DNA of 64,000 nt from Canna indica (lineage: Eukaryota; Streptophyta; Magnoliopsida; Zingiberales; Cannaceae). The notes beneath the pieces were generated by a model that had not been told where the DNA came from, searched no databases, and saw nothing but the letters and a program-made list of their open reading frames with translations. The stretch lies in assembly GCA_034359265.1 (NCBI GenBank), contig CP136890.1, positions 44,490,501 to 44,554,500 of the forward strand, in the 5' to 3' direction. Positions 9,749-22,242 of the stretch are shown piece after piece; within the stretch, counting starts at the first letter, position 1, and each line of letters starts with the position of its first letter. The position numbers and the translations under genes were made by a program.

Positions 9749-10109
9749 CTCGTCATGTAGTTTAAATATTTATGGTGCAGTTTGGTTAGGACGGACCTAG
9801 GGATCCTATGGGGCCAGTTGATAGGGTTCTGCAGAAGGGATCTGTAGGGGTTGGCTGATGGTAAATTTCCCCTATAGCCGAATTTTTGGATTGATTGGAG
9901 GATCTTTCCCCTAGATTTCAGGAAATATAAATTATGGGTGTAGAGCGACCTTATGCTTAAGGGCCATGATTATGTGCGACCAGAGTTGAGCAGGACTTAG
10001 AGCGGTTTCGCTCTGATGCATGTTTGGGTGCGGACAGGTTGGGCACTTTAGGAAGAATTATCCTGGCAGAGGTAGTTAGCGGCTTGGTCAGACCAGAGGG
10101 AAGGCATCG
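9749..10109 (+). pseudogene. 3' gag remnant with broken zinc knuckle (gypsy D)
   Basis: Near 10016-10070 the sequence reads as a CCHC zinc knuckle: C-x2-C-G-Q-V-G-H-F-R-K-N, equivalent to CFRCGQVGHFRKDC in element C. It is broken by a one-base deletion after the first cysteine codon, and tyrosine replaces the final cysteine. The preceding 250 bases show no clear domain. In gypsy gag this knuckle packages element RNA. Confidence 0.6.
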
Positions 10110-11850
10110 ATGATAGTAGGTTCTGTAGCTCAAAGGGGTCAGACTCAGAGCGGAGGCCAACGAGCCGCTGGTTTAGGGAGGTTTTCTGTATGGGTGTTTG
10201 CTTTGAACCAAGAGGGAGCTGAGGTGTCCAGGGCAGTAGTGTCAGGTAACCTTGTTATAGGTCATGCTATTGCATATGTCTTGTTTGATGCGGGTGCTAC
10301 GCATTCTTTTGTATCTGCCTTGGTTGCTGCTAAGTTGACAGGGAAACCCTCCGTACTTGATTTGCCTCTTGTGGTGTCTACGCCTACGGGCATTCCTGTA
10401 CTGGCAGAGTCAGTCTTTCGGGGCTGCGAGGTGGTCATTTATGAACATGCGTTGACGGTCGAATTGACACTCCTTGACGGCCGAATTAACACTCATTTGT
10501 GGGCAAGTGCAAGTTTTGGTTGGAGAGTGTAGGATTCCTTGGCCATGTGGTGTCCAGGGAAGGGGTAAAGGTGGCCCCCGCAAAGATAGAAGTAGTCCAA
10601 AATTGGAAGAGGCCGACTAATATCGCTGAGATTTGCAGTTTCTTGGGTTTGGCAGGTTATTACAGAAAGTTTGTGGAGAATTTCTCCCGGATTGCAATGC
10701 CATTGACCCGTCTGACTTAGAAGAAGGTCAAGTTCAAATGAGACAGTAAGTACGAGGAGAGCTTTCTGAAGCTCAAGGACCGCTTGACATCGGCACCAGT
10801 TCTAGCAGTACCCTCAGGCTCGGGAGGATTGATTGTTTATTGTGATGCCTCCTGGGTCAGCTTGGGTTGTGTATAGATGCAGAATGGTAGGGTAATAGCT
10901 TATGCCTACCGGCAGTTGAAGGTCCACAAGAAGAATTACCCGACTCATGATCTTGAGCTAGCAGCAATGATGTTCGTATTGAAGCTGTGGCGTCACTACC
11001 TTTATGGCGAGGCTTGTGAGATATACAATGATCATAAGAGCCTCCAGTATTTGCTCACCCAGAAGGAGTTGAACTTGAGGCAGAGAAGATGGCTTGAGCT
11101 TTTGAAGGACAATGACTGTACGATCATGTACCATCCGAGGAAGGCTAACGTGGTAGCTGATGTTTTGAGCAGGAAGTCTATGGGCAGTCTGACGCATTTG
11201 GCAGTCAGGAGGAGGCCATTGGCCCAGGATTTGGCCATATGTTTGGATTGCGGGGCAGTCTTGTCAATTTCAGCTTCTGGTGCTCTAGTGGCTCACCTGA
11301 GAGTGCAGTCCACATTAGTTGATATGTTGCGAGCAGCGCAGGAGGAGGATGCTTTCTGTGCTCTCACTAAGGATCTGGCCAGGTGAGGTGATGCCGATAA
11401 TGGTTTTGGTATTGACTCGGAGGACGTTCTGAGGGTTAAGAACAAGATTGTGGTGCCAGATATGGCTGATGTTCATAGGCAGGTGCTAGAGATGGCTCAT
11501 CGATCCACATACACTCTGCATCAGGGAGCCACGAAGATGTACCATGACCTAAGGCAGAATTATTGGTGGAAAGGTATGAAAAGAGAGGTGGCCGAGTTCG
11601 TATTTAAGTGCCAGGTGTGTCAGCAGGTTAAGGCTGAGTATTTGAAGCTGGCAGGGTTGCTCTAGAACCTAAAAGTACCAGAGTGGAAATGAGAGAAGAT
11701 AACCATTGATTTTGTGATGGGGTTGCCAAAGTCCGAGAAGGGCAATGATTCTATCTCGGTAGTGGTGGATCGCCTAACTAAGACGTCGCATTTTATACCA
11801 ATCAGGACAACCTTTTCAGCCGAGCAGTATGCGAGGTTATTCTTGGATCG
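10110..11850 (+). pseudogene. Gypsy D pol, part 1: protease, RT tail, RNase H, integrase start
   Basis: In order there is an aspartic protease with YVLFDAGATHSFVS (10110-10490; the usual DSGA is DAGA), then a junction near 10495 that skips the reverse-transcriptase core. The RT C-terminal part follows with [17 protein letters not shown] and [19 protein letters not shown] (to 10720). RNase H comes next with [20 protein letters not shown] and [17 protein letters not shown], then the integrase zinc region HRSTYTLHQGATKMY and CQVCQQVKAE, and the integrase core start VVDRLTKTSHFIPI. Nonsense codons occur at 10718-10720, at 10874 and after 11384. Element C interrupts it inside the integrase core at LFLDR (11850). 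It continues at 37228. Confidence 0.85.
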
Positions 11851-14180
11851 TGTCACGTCTCGACTCATGGTATGCGTGACCGGCCAGGGTACGAGTCAGT
11901 ACCCCGAAGCCTACCCTATGCACTGACCAACAATTCATAGAACAATAACCGGAATAACATCAAGTCGAAAACAAAAGCAAGAATACCAACTTTATTAACT
12001 GTCCGAAATCAGTTTAATCAAACCAAGTTCTAAATCATCACAAGTTTTAAAATAACACCCAAAGGTTTTCCAAATAAAACTTCTAAAAGTTTTTACAGAA
12101 ATAACACAGTGCATACACCAACTCTATTAGACACGACTACGACTAACAACTGCCAGCTATGAGATCTGCACCCACGCCTGCTCTCCTGGCACTATGCCAC
12201 CAAACCGTACCTCACTGGTCGGGCTATGCAAAACAACAATAAAGGAAACCGTGAGTTCACAAGGAACTCATTGAGCGGTTCTTTCGAATCTCCACTTAAA
12301 ACCTCCACAATAACATACGTAAGGAACTTATATAAAATCACATTCCAGAAGTAATCAGTTTGCCAATACAGAGGAATGGATGAACTGGCCTCTCGGGCCC
12401 ATATCCGTGTTAATAGCTTGGCCAATAGTAGCCTAAAATATATATGGAAGGTTCGGTTCTTCCTTCTACGTAACCCAGCCGGTCGGCCTACTCAAACCAG
12501 CCCCTACGGGCTTCTCAATTAGGAACCTTTATAATTCGGATCCGTCAACTAGGATGGCCACTAGCTTCAGAGATCCTCCGGGTTAGAGATAGCTAGTCCC
12601 ACCCACTCGGGTCTACCGTCAGCGTGGCCCACTGATGAAATCTCAAGACCCTCCGCCACTCGGGTCTAACACCTAGCGGGCCCGCTGGTGTAATCTCAAG
12701 ACCCTATAAACCGCTGAGTCGTGTGATAGCCATTCGGCTAATGACACTTCTCAGTAGACCATCTCAACCACAACTAGAACCCGATTGTGCAGGTTTTTCT
12801 ATGTTTTGTTTTTCGGGCATTGCCCATGTCCAACCGTCCTCCTAGGGTCATATTGTTTCCCTAGGTGTAGAACCTAGTAAGTGTATCTTGTATCTAGGTT
12901 AAATGTCACCACTAGATACCTAAACTATTATTTCTAGATTGATCGAACTTGCCGACTATAGAAGAGCACTCGGCCTACCATTGTCAATGACACTTACCAA
13001 ATTTAATCATGAGTAACAACATCATGAGGAAGCCGAATTAAAGAGGTAAATAATTCATTGATTAAACCAATAAGGAACATGCAATAAACATATTAACAAT
13101 TTAACATGATAAAAGAAATTTAATGAAACCTTTCCTTGGATGCATGTACCATAACCATCATGTCCATATGGGCATTAGCAATAACATTTCCATACTCATG
13201 AGAATGTAGATTAAAATTGCTATCAATTAACAAGATGAACAGTAAACATATAATTTAAATTGAACCTAACATTAAGCATGAAAGTAGGAATTTAGACGAC
13301 ATAACGTGAGATCCAGCGAATTGATCCGAACAGCCCCAATTTCTCTCCCCTTTCCATGGCTCGACCGACTCAAGCAGGGTAATAACCTGCTCGGCCAAAC
13401 ACCCTAGGGGTGATAAACATGGTTGCAGCTTCAACACGAGTATCAATCCAAAAGTCTAAAACATATCGAACACAAGACGATACACGGGTTGCAAGACGAG
13501 CGAGGAAATTGGGGAAAATTTTGGCATGACCTTTCCCCTTTTTCCTCTACTCGGCCAGCCCTAAAAAATGAGAAATCAACACGTTTTAAAACACAAGATC
13601 ACGGTATAAACAATGATTAAAGTTCTAACATGAAGAAACTCGTCGATCGGCAAGAACTCGTGAAGAAAAAGCCGATTTCAAAACTTGTAGGGCCGGCCAC
13701 CCGCCTCCCATCAAAAACTACACTAACCACTAACCTTCGGATCATGAAGAAGCCTTGATGAAGACGAGTTCCGATGTCCTTGAGCATCGATGCGAACTCG
13801 GCGCCGACAAGATCTCCCCTCTCTTCCTCTCTCTCCCTTTTGCTCGGGCTGCGTGCGGCTCTCTCCTTGAGCCGCATAGCTGGCTTGGGTGAGGGGTTTT
13901 ATCTCCCCTCATCCAATGACTCATTTACCCCTCATTCACTTACTCACCCCTCTATGCGACTCCACCTAACCCGGTTCGAGTCCTGACTCAATCTGCGGAC
14001 TAAACTCAAACCAAACTTGAGTCAAACAATATGTTCATCCACTCAAACACAAACACTTTGATACGACTTAAATAAATTTTACCTGCTATTCCAGGCGATC
14101 ACGTGACTCGACCCGGATAGCTCCCGACTCGATGGGCTGCACCACGAGAAATTTTATATTAGGAAACCCCGGGTATTACA
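11851..14180 (-). repeat. 3' LTR of gypsy C
   Basis: This 2,330-bp LTR runs from TGTCACGTC at 11851 to GGGTATTACA at 14180 (plus-strand reading), which on the minus strand is TGTAATACCC...GTGACA. It belongs to the same family as the LTR at 40042-42304 and the solo LTR at 57552-60031. A polypurine tract adjoins at 14181. Small open frames inside it have no recognisable product. Confidence 0.85.
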
Positions 14181-14281
14181 ACCTTCCCCCCTTAAGGGAA
14201 ATTCATCCTCGAATTTTGTTGGGTTACAAGGACTTACCGGCTCTTCAAACAAGGAAGGGTAGCGCTCTCAGATGTCCCGCT
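14181..14281 (-). pseudogene. End of gypsy C pol and its polypurine tract
   Basis: The minus strand reads ERYPSLFEEPVSPCNPTKF and then FEDEFPLRGEG, the same C-terminus as element E's integrase (ERYPSLFEESVSPC). Within the last codons lies CTTAAGGGGGGAAGGT, the polypurine tract immediately before the LTR start. The piece was separated from the rest of pol by insertion of element A, whose 5-bp target duplication CCGCT occupies 14277-14281. Confidence 0.8.
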
Positions 14282-14614
14282 TGTTGGCTTTAGGTTTTCA
14301 ACCTTAGCCTTAATCTCGATTTTGATGGTTTTGATGATAACAAACATGAAACTAATGATTTCATTGAGAATATATTTTAGGTTCCATATCAATTAGCAAT
14401 TGATGTCCTCGATCGGAAAAATCAGAAATCGGAAGGACATTGATCGTCGCGCTCGGGTTCATCGCGAAAACTTCTCGAAGAACGACGCGTGCACTAAAGA
14501 CGTATTGGACGGGCTCAAAGATCACATGAAAGCTCTCCAAGTCGATAGTCATTGAAAGCCGAAACCCGGAAACAAAGCGCGGAAGAAACTAGGCTAAAAA
14601 TTCAAATTCAGCCT

Positions 14615-14975
14615 AGGTTCGATCGACCGCCCGGTTGACCGAATGTAGTTAAAATTTGGCAGTAGACATTCGGTCGACCCGTCGGTCGACCGAACATAGG
14701 GATGGAAAAGACACAGCTTGCGTCGATCGATCGATGGGTCGACCGAATGTAAAATCGCAAGTTGTGCGTTGGGCGGTCGATCGAGTGATCGACTGACCTG
14801 CGGATACACGAGATGCGAGATTGCGTCGGTCGACCGATGGGTCGATCGAAGGTCGAGAATGAACAGTGGTATCTAGCGGTTGACCCTTCAGTCGAGCTAC
14901 TACAGACAGATGTGAAGTGGTCGAATGACCGGTCGATAGGTCGGTCGATCGACCATTCGATCGGCGCTCTGCAAC
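14615..14975. repeat. GGTCGACCG palindrome block (A 5' LTR)
   Basis: It contains clustered strings such as CGGTCGACCCGTCGGTCGAC, GTCGATCGATCGATGGGTCG and GGTCGATCGACC. Open frames over this block translate to DRS/DRP repeats only because of the 6-bp-like TCGATC composition. They are not genes. Confidence 0.85.
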
Positions 14976-15012
14976 GGATAGTTTTCTATCCATTGAAGCT
15001 GCCGTTTCTTCG

Positions 15013-15031
15013 TAAGGTATAAAAAATACTT
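15013..15031 (+). promoter_or_regulatory. TATA box of element A 5' LTR
   Basis: AAGGTATAAAAAATACTT is a degenerate form of the TATA dyad: the arms AAGTATT/AATACTT are imperfect. It follows the GCCGTTTCTTCGTAAGG stretch conserved in all copies. Confidence 0.6.
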
Positions 15032-15818
15032 GTTCTAACCTCTTTCTAGTCTCTTCCTTGATTCTAACAGAGTTCATTGAGTATTCAAAAGGAAGATTTA
15101 GAGCCTTCCAAAAGATTTAAAGCTTGCACTATGCTTCTCCGTCGAGTTCATTCTTTAATCGCCAACTGCTGTCTCAACTCGGAAACTGACTCGAGCTCAT
15201 CCCCTCGGCGAGTTGGAGGTTCCAAGGCTGTGAAAGGAGCTTGCAAACATTGGTTTTATTATTTAGCTCTTTTGATTGTATTTTATCTATTATTTTAACT
15301 GTTTGTTTAATTTGAGTTTTTAAGACCAAATGTTAGGTCTTGAATTGGGTGAAGTGGTATCCTTGGTGTAGAAGGAGTAAAGCCACTTGTGTAAACGGAG
15401 TATTACTAGGATTAGTTCTAGTTGTCCCTTAGGTTGAGGTGGGAAAGTGCTCTCGGTAGGAAGGCGCGATACTTCCGAGTGTGGAAGTGCCTTCGGTTGG
15501 AGAGCGGAGACTTTTCGGTGCAAAATCCTCATTGTAAGGGAAACTCTAATTAATCGCGTAAAACCTAGTTTGGAAATCCTAAGCGGGGTGCTTAGGTAGT
15601 GGAGTAGGCATTGGGGCCAAACCACTATAAATACCTGTGTTTGCATTGCTATTTATTTTTGCTTTAATTGCTTAATCATTTATTGCTTCCGCATATAATC
15701 ATTGAATCTCAAATTGCCTAAACGATTTAAGTAAACGATTAAAATTGAGATTTAGGCTAATTTTATTAGTAAACACACTATTCATCCTCCCTCTAGTGTC
15801 GCCATTTTGTCAAAAATT

Positions 15819-15830
15819 GGTATCAGAGCG
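15819..15830 (+). other. Primer-binding site of element A
   Basis: TGGTATCAGAGC lies three bases after the 5' LTR end. It complements initiator Met tRNA. Confidence 0.85.
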
Positions 15831-15883
15831 GGTTCATAGCTTGAGATTTCACCATCTCGTCTACACCTAGTCTTGATCAAGAA

Positions 15884-17441
15884 ATGGCTCTAGAGAGTGT
15901 AGCGTTTTCACCTCCTAGGTTCAATGAGTCAAACTTTGGTCTTTGGAAGTCTAGGATGTATACCTTCTTAAAGACCCAAGGTTTGGGTGTTTTCAACATG
16001 GTAAAAATTAGGTATAGTGAACCTAAGGAATACATGAATGCATGGACCCAAGAACAAATTAGCATGTTTGAATTAAATGCTAAAGCTACAAATTGCTTAT
16101 TTTGTTCTTTGGAAAACAATGTGTTTGAGAAAATCATGCATTGCACTTCGGCTTTTGATATATATATGGGCAATGTTGAATATGTTATGTGATTATGCTA
16201 AAACCGAATAGCTTACCACTTTTGTTGAGGGTGGTGATGACAATGGTCATCCCCTTAGTACTAACCTCGGTTTTGATGATTTTAGTGCTTCTAGCCAAAG
16301 AAGCAAATCAAAAAGCCAAAAAAGAAAAGTGATATGCTACTTGTGCAAGGAAAAGGGGCACATCAAGAGGAATTGTCCTTTATCAAAGAAGAATGCGAAA
16401 CGGAGGACAAGTGCTTCAACATCCACCTCCAAATCTCAAGAAGCATCCTCTTGTCATGACTATGAAGGCACATCCAAGGTTTGCCTCATGGGTATCCATG
16501 ATGAGGTACAATATTCCACTTTTAATCATGATAAAGATATAACATATGATAGTGATGCTAGTTCTTCACATTCAATCAAAATATCATATGAAGAATTAGT
16601 ACAAGAATGTCAAAGTATGTGTGCCATGCTTTTGAAAAATAGTAAAGAAATGAAGAAAATTAAAAAGGATAACTCTAGGCTCACTAAGGATTTGCAAGCT
16701 CTAGAATTAGAAAATAAAAAATTAAAGGCAAATCTAAGTTCCTCAAGTGTTGATTGCCATGGTAGTATTGATGTTTTGAGAACTAGTAATTCTTGCCATG
16801 ACAATTTTAAGATTGAAATTGAAGACCTAAAAAGCGAGAATATTGACTTGAAAAATGAAAATGATGATTTGAAAATTGAATTGAAAAATATTTCAAAAGT
16901 TGAGATTGAGAATTTGAAAGTAGAAAATATGAAAATCAAAAATGAAAATTGCTTGTTGAAATCTCAAATACAAGCTTTACACAAATCCATAAATGACTTA
17001 AAAAATGAGGTTATTTTCTTGAGTAAGAAAACTAGTAACTTATCACATGCTTCATTTTTTAGAAATCCTAGGAATAAGAATGATCATGTAAAGAATGCTA
17101 AGGTTCCTCATGCTTCTCATATCAAGCATTCCAACATCAAACCTCATGCTCCAAAGATGAATGCTTCTCTCAAGAATGCTCATGCTCATCTTAATTCATG
17201 TAAGAAGCATTCTGATAATAAATCTCATGTCCATGTTAAAAATGAAAAGAAAAAGTTTCATGAACATTGCTTTTGTTGTGGTGTGTGTGGGCATGCTATT
17301 TATGATCGCACTTTAAAGAGAAATCCAAGTGTTGCTAGGACACTTTGGATTCCTAAGCCCTCTAACACCCAAGGACCCAAAGAAATTTGGGTACCAAAAG
17401 TCTCATCTTCTCTTGTAGGGGGAGCTACCACACAAGGATAA
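15884..17441 (+). pseudogene. Gag polyprotein of element A, frameshifted
   Basis: The start ATG at 15884 lies 53 bases after the primer site. The N-terminus reads MALESVAFSPPRFNESNFG and WKSRMYTFLKTQ, a DUF4219/UBN2 copia gag start. The first frame ends at 16192; the rest continues in another frame to 17441, so one frameshift lies near 16165-16192. That second frame has a zinc knuckle CYLCKEKGHIKRNC (near 16338-16380), a long Lys/Glu/Asn heptad region likely to be coiled coil (about 16570-17030), and a His/Lys-rich segment. It ends with a second knuckle, CFCCGVCGHAIYDR, that has lost its last cysteine. Element B keeps the closest relative. Gag would assemble particles and package RNA. A TAA at 17439-17441 ends it. 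Confidence 0.8.
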
Positions 17442-20400
17442 AGAGAAATGAAGAGTTGAAGTTGACCTTGGATATAAATGAGAAATCTCCAAGAGGTTGC
17501 AACTTCGAATCATCATGATGTCTAAAGTATGGAAATTGGCATCTAGATATATTTTGTATCATCTCCTTCTTTGGTTTGTTCTATTTAAGTTGGAGTGTTG
17601 ATATATGCTTAATTTGAGTTGTTTTCCCTGCTCTTACTAAAGAGTTCTTTCAAAAATGATTTTTGATTTTTTGATCTTCGGTCTCTTCGGAGACCCCGGT
17701 GGCCTATAATGGGCCTAAGCGACCTTGCGGTTTTAAATCATAGGCTAATTGTGACTTTCAGTTTTCAACCAATAGGAAGGGTTGAAGATCATATTTTTCA
17801 TTTATTATTCTAGTGATCTCTTAAAATTCATTTTGATTTCACTCGATTTCATTTTGAAACGAATTTGAAACCATTTAGCAAAGTGAAATTTGTTAATGAT
17901 ACTTGATGCTTCTCTTTGCTTTTTGGTTGAGTTAGCTTGCTAAGTAGCTATATTTTCTCTAAAAATATTAGTGTAGCTTACTTGCAAGTTATAAATATTT
18001 TAGGAAGGCTAATTAGGAAGAAAAAGATTAGTTTGGCCAAATTATCATGAATGACGTATAACTTAGATAAATTCAAAATCTTAGTGTTATACCTAATTGT
18101 TTAAGCTTAAATCATGTCTCAATACTCATGATGGTAATTACATGTAAAATTCTTGATTTCTCATGAGTAGGTAGAATATTAGCACTTAGGGAAATTTCAT
18201 TAAATGAAACTTGCTCTAGGTTGATTCTAGAGACCTTCTTGTAAGTCCAAACTAGTTTATCATGGGTAGAGATCTTATTCCTTAAATATTTCATATCTTA
18301 AGATCTCTATGATTCATTTTGATATCATGGTAAAATTTTTCTTTAAATGAATCATTACTATCTAGCATAGGTTGAATTTTCTTTTAAATGAAACTTTGCA
18401 TTGAACCTTGCTATTTAGTATGTTGGTTTGCTAGTTGACATATTATTTCATTATGATACTAATGATGTCCACTTGCAAGTTATGAATGTAAATGAAGGTT
18501 ATGCTATCTAAAAGAAAATGAAAAAGTTGGGCAAATTTTCAAGAAAAAAGTATAAATTTTATTTTGCAAAAATCTTTGAAAAATAATTGAATTTTCATGT
18601 TTAATGATGTCTCTATACTCATGATTGATGTTGCATGATAAATGTTTGAATTTTCATGAGTATGAAAAATCTTGATAACTTAGCTCATTTCATGATATCA
18701 TGATATTTATGAAATTGAACTAGGTTAAAATTCTTCTTTAGAGACTTCATTTTAAGTTAAAAATGAAATGTACATGTTTAGATACACACATGATATGATT
18801 CTAGGTGATCAATCTTGAAAATTCGTGTGTAGATGAAAATGTGATAACTAGATCACATTAGAGGACTTAATCTTGAAAAAGGTTGACCCAAGTCAACAAA
18901 TTGACTTGGATACTTTATTTTAAATCCAAAACTTCATAAACATGCTTAGGAATAGGTATGACATATTTCCAAGCACTAAGAGTGAACAATTCATATGGAT
19001 ATGAATAAAATGACAATAGAGGTCAATTCATGTTTACCTCTTTTTGAACCATGTTGACCCAAGTCAATAAGTTGACTTAAAGGTCTTATTTATGATCTAT
19101 ATTTGAGAAACATGTTTAGATTTACTCATGTTAGGTATCCATAGGTTTAAACTTGAAAAATCTTGAGTAAATGTTAAGATTGAAACTTAGCAAGTTTCAT
19201 AAAAACAAGTTTAGTTTTGAATGAAACCGCATAGGTTGATATCTTGACTAAAGGATATAATTTTCATTTTAAACTTGACAAATACTCTTCACATGACCAT
19301 CATGTGGTGTCATGAAAGTTTGAATAAAAATTGAACAAGTTTTAAGAATAACTAAAAATTACAAAAATACCAATGCAACCTACAATTGATATCAAATTTT
19401 AGTTATTCTAGAAAAATATAGAAAATTAATTTTGAGATGATTCTTGAAACTGCTCTTTCATTGAAAAATCTAGTATGTTGTGTAAAAATTTCAAAAAGTT
19501 TCATCAAGAGTCTAATTTATAATGGAATTTTGAAGTTGGATTTTCAAAATGAAAAAGTATCATCTTTTTAATATCAATTTTTTCAATACTTTGATTTTTT
19601 TTCAACTTCAAATGAAAGTTGGTGTATACCACTTTGATTATGTTTCTAATATCATTCACACCATTGATTGAGTAAAATTATTTCTAGGAATGATTTTGAA
19701 TTCTTGAATGATAACTAGAAATATCTAGTGTTTTCATTAAAATCAATATAGGATGAAACGGTCTTTGAAAATTCTTTTGAGTTTAAACTTTATTCATGCA
19801 TGTCAAATGACCATTCAATATTTGGTATCAAAAACTTTCATCCAAAAATTGGTTTCAAAAACATTTGTCAAAAATATGATGTTGTATAAACTTAAAAGTT
19901 TGATTTTTGAAAACTTTAAGTATAGTTGACCTAAGTCAACAAAGTGAATTAAAAAGTTTCATCTTAAGCCCAATCTTGATTCATAGACTTATATTATCTC
20001 ATGTTAAATGTCCAAATGCCTAAGTTTGAGAAAACATGAGTAGATAGCAAAACTTGAGACTTAGCATTTTCATATCTTTCATGCGTACTTCAAATGAAAA
20101 CATGCTATGTTCACATTTGGATTAAATGATATTAGTTTCACTTCAAACTTGATACATGAGTTAAATGACCATATCTTGATATGTTGAGAGTTTGAATGAA
20201 ATCTAAAAATGTCATGAAAAAGAAACAACATTCATACTTGAGTGCATACATGTTTTTGTTTTGAATTGTATCTATCACTCCTTTAATATCATGTATGAGT
20301 TTGTTTCATATTAATTACTTGTTTTCCATCCTTTTGGTTGAGATTTTCATGTTTCATGAAAAATACTCCTTAGAGTCTCAACTAAAAAATAATTGTGTTT

Positions 20401-20677
20401 CATCCCTTTGATTATTTGACCTTTCTTGCCCTTTTTGATTGATGTCAAAAGGGGGAGAAATGTGTAGTCAAAAGGGGGAAAAATGTATAGTTAAAATGGA
20501 GAGAACATTATAGGTAAAGGGGTGAGGAAAATATAGGAAATCCATGCACATGGATAGGGGGAGTTTATTCTTATAGATATGCATGTTACTAGTGGGAGAA
20601 ATCCCTAAGTTGATATCCTTATGCTTTATTGTATATATTTTCTTAAGGATGTTTGTCATCATCAAAAAGGGGGAGAT
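17442..20677 (+). other. Non-coding spacer of element A
   Basis: This is 3.2 kb of AT-rich sequence without pol domains. The only open frames are short and meaningless. It aligns with the spacer of element B (25994-31092) throughout, except that B has a LINE segment in place of about 19000-19575. Repeated words such as TTGACCCAAGTCAACAA, CTCATGATTGATGTTGCATG and CATGAGTAG recur along it. Toward the end are purine islands (AAAGGGGGAGAAAT, AAAAGGGGGAAAAATG) and the polypurine tract at 20665-20677. A conserved untranslated spacer is typical of LARD-type non-autonomous elements. Confidence 0.75.
20665..20677 (+). other. Polypurine tract of element A
   Basis: AAAAAGGGGGAGAT lies directly before TGTTGGCTTTAGG of the 3' LTR. 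The same tract precedes the 3' LTR of element B. Confidence 0.8.
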
Positions 20678-22242
20678 TGTTGGCTTTAGGTTTTCAACCT
20701 TAGCCTTAATCTCGGTTTTGATGGTTTTGATGATAACAAACATGGGACTAATGATTTCATTGAGAATATGTTTAAGGTTCCATATCAATTAGCGTTCGAT
20801 GTCCTCGATCGAAAAAATCAGAGAAATCAAAAATCGGAAGGACATTGATCGTCGCGCTCGGGTTCGTCGCAGAAACTTCTCGAAGAGCGACGCGTGCACT
20901 AAAGACGTATTGGACGGGCTCAAAGATCACATGAAAGCTCTCCAAGTCGATAGTCGTTGAAAGCCAGAACCCGAAAACAAAGCGCGAAAGAAACTAGACT
21001 GAAAAATCAAATTCAGCCTCGGTTCGATCGACCGGGCTGTCAACCGAATGTAGGTAAAATTTAGCAGTAGCCATTCGATCGACCCATTGGTCGACCCATC
21101 AGTCTACTGAACATAGGGATGAAAAAGACGCAGCTTGCGTCAGTCGGTCGAATATAAAATCACAAGTTTTGCGTCGGGCGATCGACCGACCGAAGCCCAA
21201 AATGGGCAGCTAGGTTGGCGGTCGACCCAACGATCGACCGACCTGTGGATACCCGAGATGCGAGATCGCGTCGGTCGATCGATGGGTCGACCGAAGGTCG
21301 GGAATGAACAGTGGCATCTGGCGATTGACTACAGACAGATGTGAAGCGGTCGAATGACCGATCGATAGGTCGGTCGACTGACCATTCGACCAGCGCTCTG
21401 CAACGGATAGTTTTCTATCCATTGAAGCTGCCGTTTCTTCATAAGGTATAAATATACCTGTTCTAACTTCTTTCTAGTCTCTTCCTTGATTCTAACAGAG
21501 TTCATTGAGTATTCAAAAGGAAGATTTAGAGCCTTCCAAAAGATTTAAAGCTTGCGCTCTGCTTCTCCGTCGAGTTCATTCTTCAAGCGCCAGCTGCTGC
21601 CTCAACTCAGAAACTGACTCGAGCTCATCCCCTCGATGAGTTGGAGGTTCCAAGGCTGTGAAAGAAGCTTGCAAACATAGGTTTTATTATTTAGCTCTTT
21701 TGATTGTATTTTATCTGTTATTTTAATTATTTGTTAAATTTGAGTTTGTAAGACCGGGTGTTAAGTCTTGAATTGGGTGAAGTGGTATCCTTGGTGTAGA
21801 AGGAGTAAAGCCACTTGTGTAAATGGAGTATTACTAGGATTAGTTCTAGTTGTCCCTTAGGTTGAGGTGGGAAAGTGCTCTCGGTAGGAAGGCGGGATAC
21901 TTTCGGGTGTAGAAGTGCCTTCGGTTGGAGAGCGGAGACTTTCCGGTGCAAAGTCCTCGTTGTAAGGGAAACTCTAATTAATCTAGTAAAACCTAGTTTG
22001 GAAATCCTAAGCGGGATGCTTAGGTAGTGGAGTAGGCATTGGGGCCGAACCACTATAAATACCTGTGTTTGCATTGCTATTTATTTTTGCTTTAATTGTT
22101 TAATCATTTATTGCTTCCGCATATAATCATTGAATCTCAAATTGCCTAAACGATTTAAGTAAACGATTAAAATTGAGATTTAGGCTAATTGTATTAGTAA
22201 ACACACTATTCACCCCCCTCTAGTGTCGCTATTTCACCAACA
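20678..22242 (+). repeat. 3' LTR of element A
   Basis: This 1,565-bp LTR begins TGTTGGCTTTAGG and ends TTTCACCAACA. It carries the TCGA block at about 21020-21400 and a TATA dyad AGGTATA-AA-TATACCT (21444-21459). It differs from the 5' copy by scattered substitutions and a few indels. Confidence 0.85.
21444..21459 (+). promoter_or_regulatory. TATA box in inverted repeat (A 3' LTR)
   Basis: AGGTATA-AA-TATACCT forms perfect 7-bp arms around the TATA box. Confidence 0.65.

Larger units (their letters stand above)
14282..15815 (+). repeat. 5' LTR of element A
   Basis: This 1,534-bp LTR begins TGTTGGCTTTAGG and ends GTCAAAA, where the partner has CACCAACA. It contains the TCGA-palindrome block (about 14615-14975), a TATA box near 15017-15026 and the GGGGTGCTTAGGTAGTGGAG stretch near 15585. 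Confidence 0.85.
14282..22242 (+). mobile_element. Gag-only LTR retrotransposon A (SIRE/Maximus-like family)
   Basis: This 7,961-bp element has LTRs 14282-15815 and 20678-22242, a primer site at 15819-15830 and a gag gene. A 3.2-kb AT-rich spacer without pol follows, then a polypurine tract AAAAAGGGGGAGAT at the 3' LTR. It is flanked by a perfect target-site duplication CCGCT (14277-14281 and 22243-22247). LTR start TGTTGGCTTTAGG, the TTTTGATGATAACAAAC motif, and gag starting MALESVAF..PRFNESNFG.W resemble SIRE/Maximus-type copia elements. With no protease, integrase or reverse transcriptase it would have needed enzymes from another element. It lies inside gypsy C, close to the end of its pol. 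Confidence 0.88.
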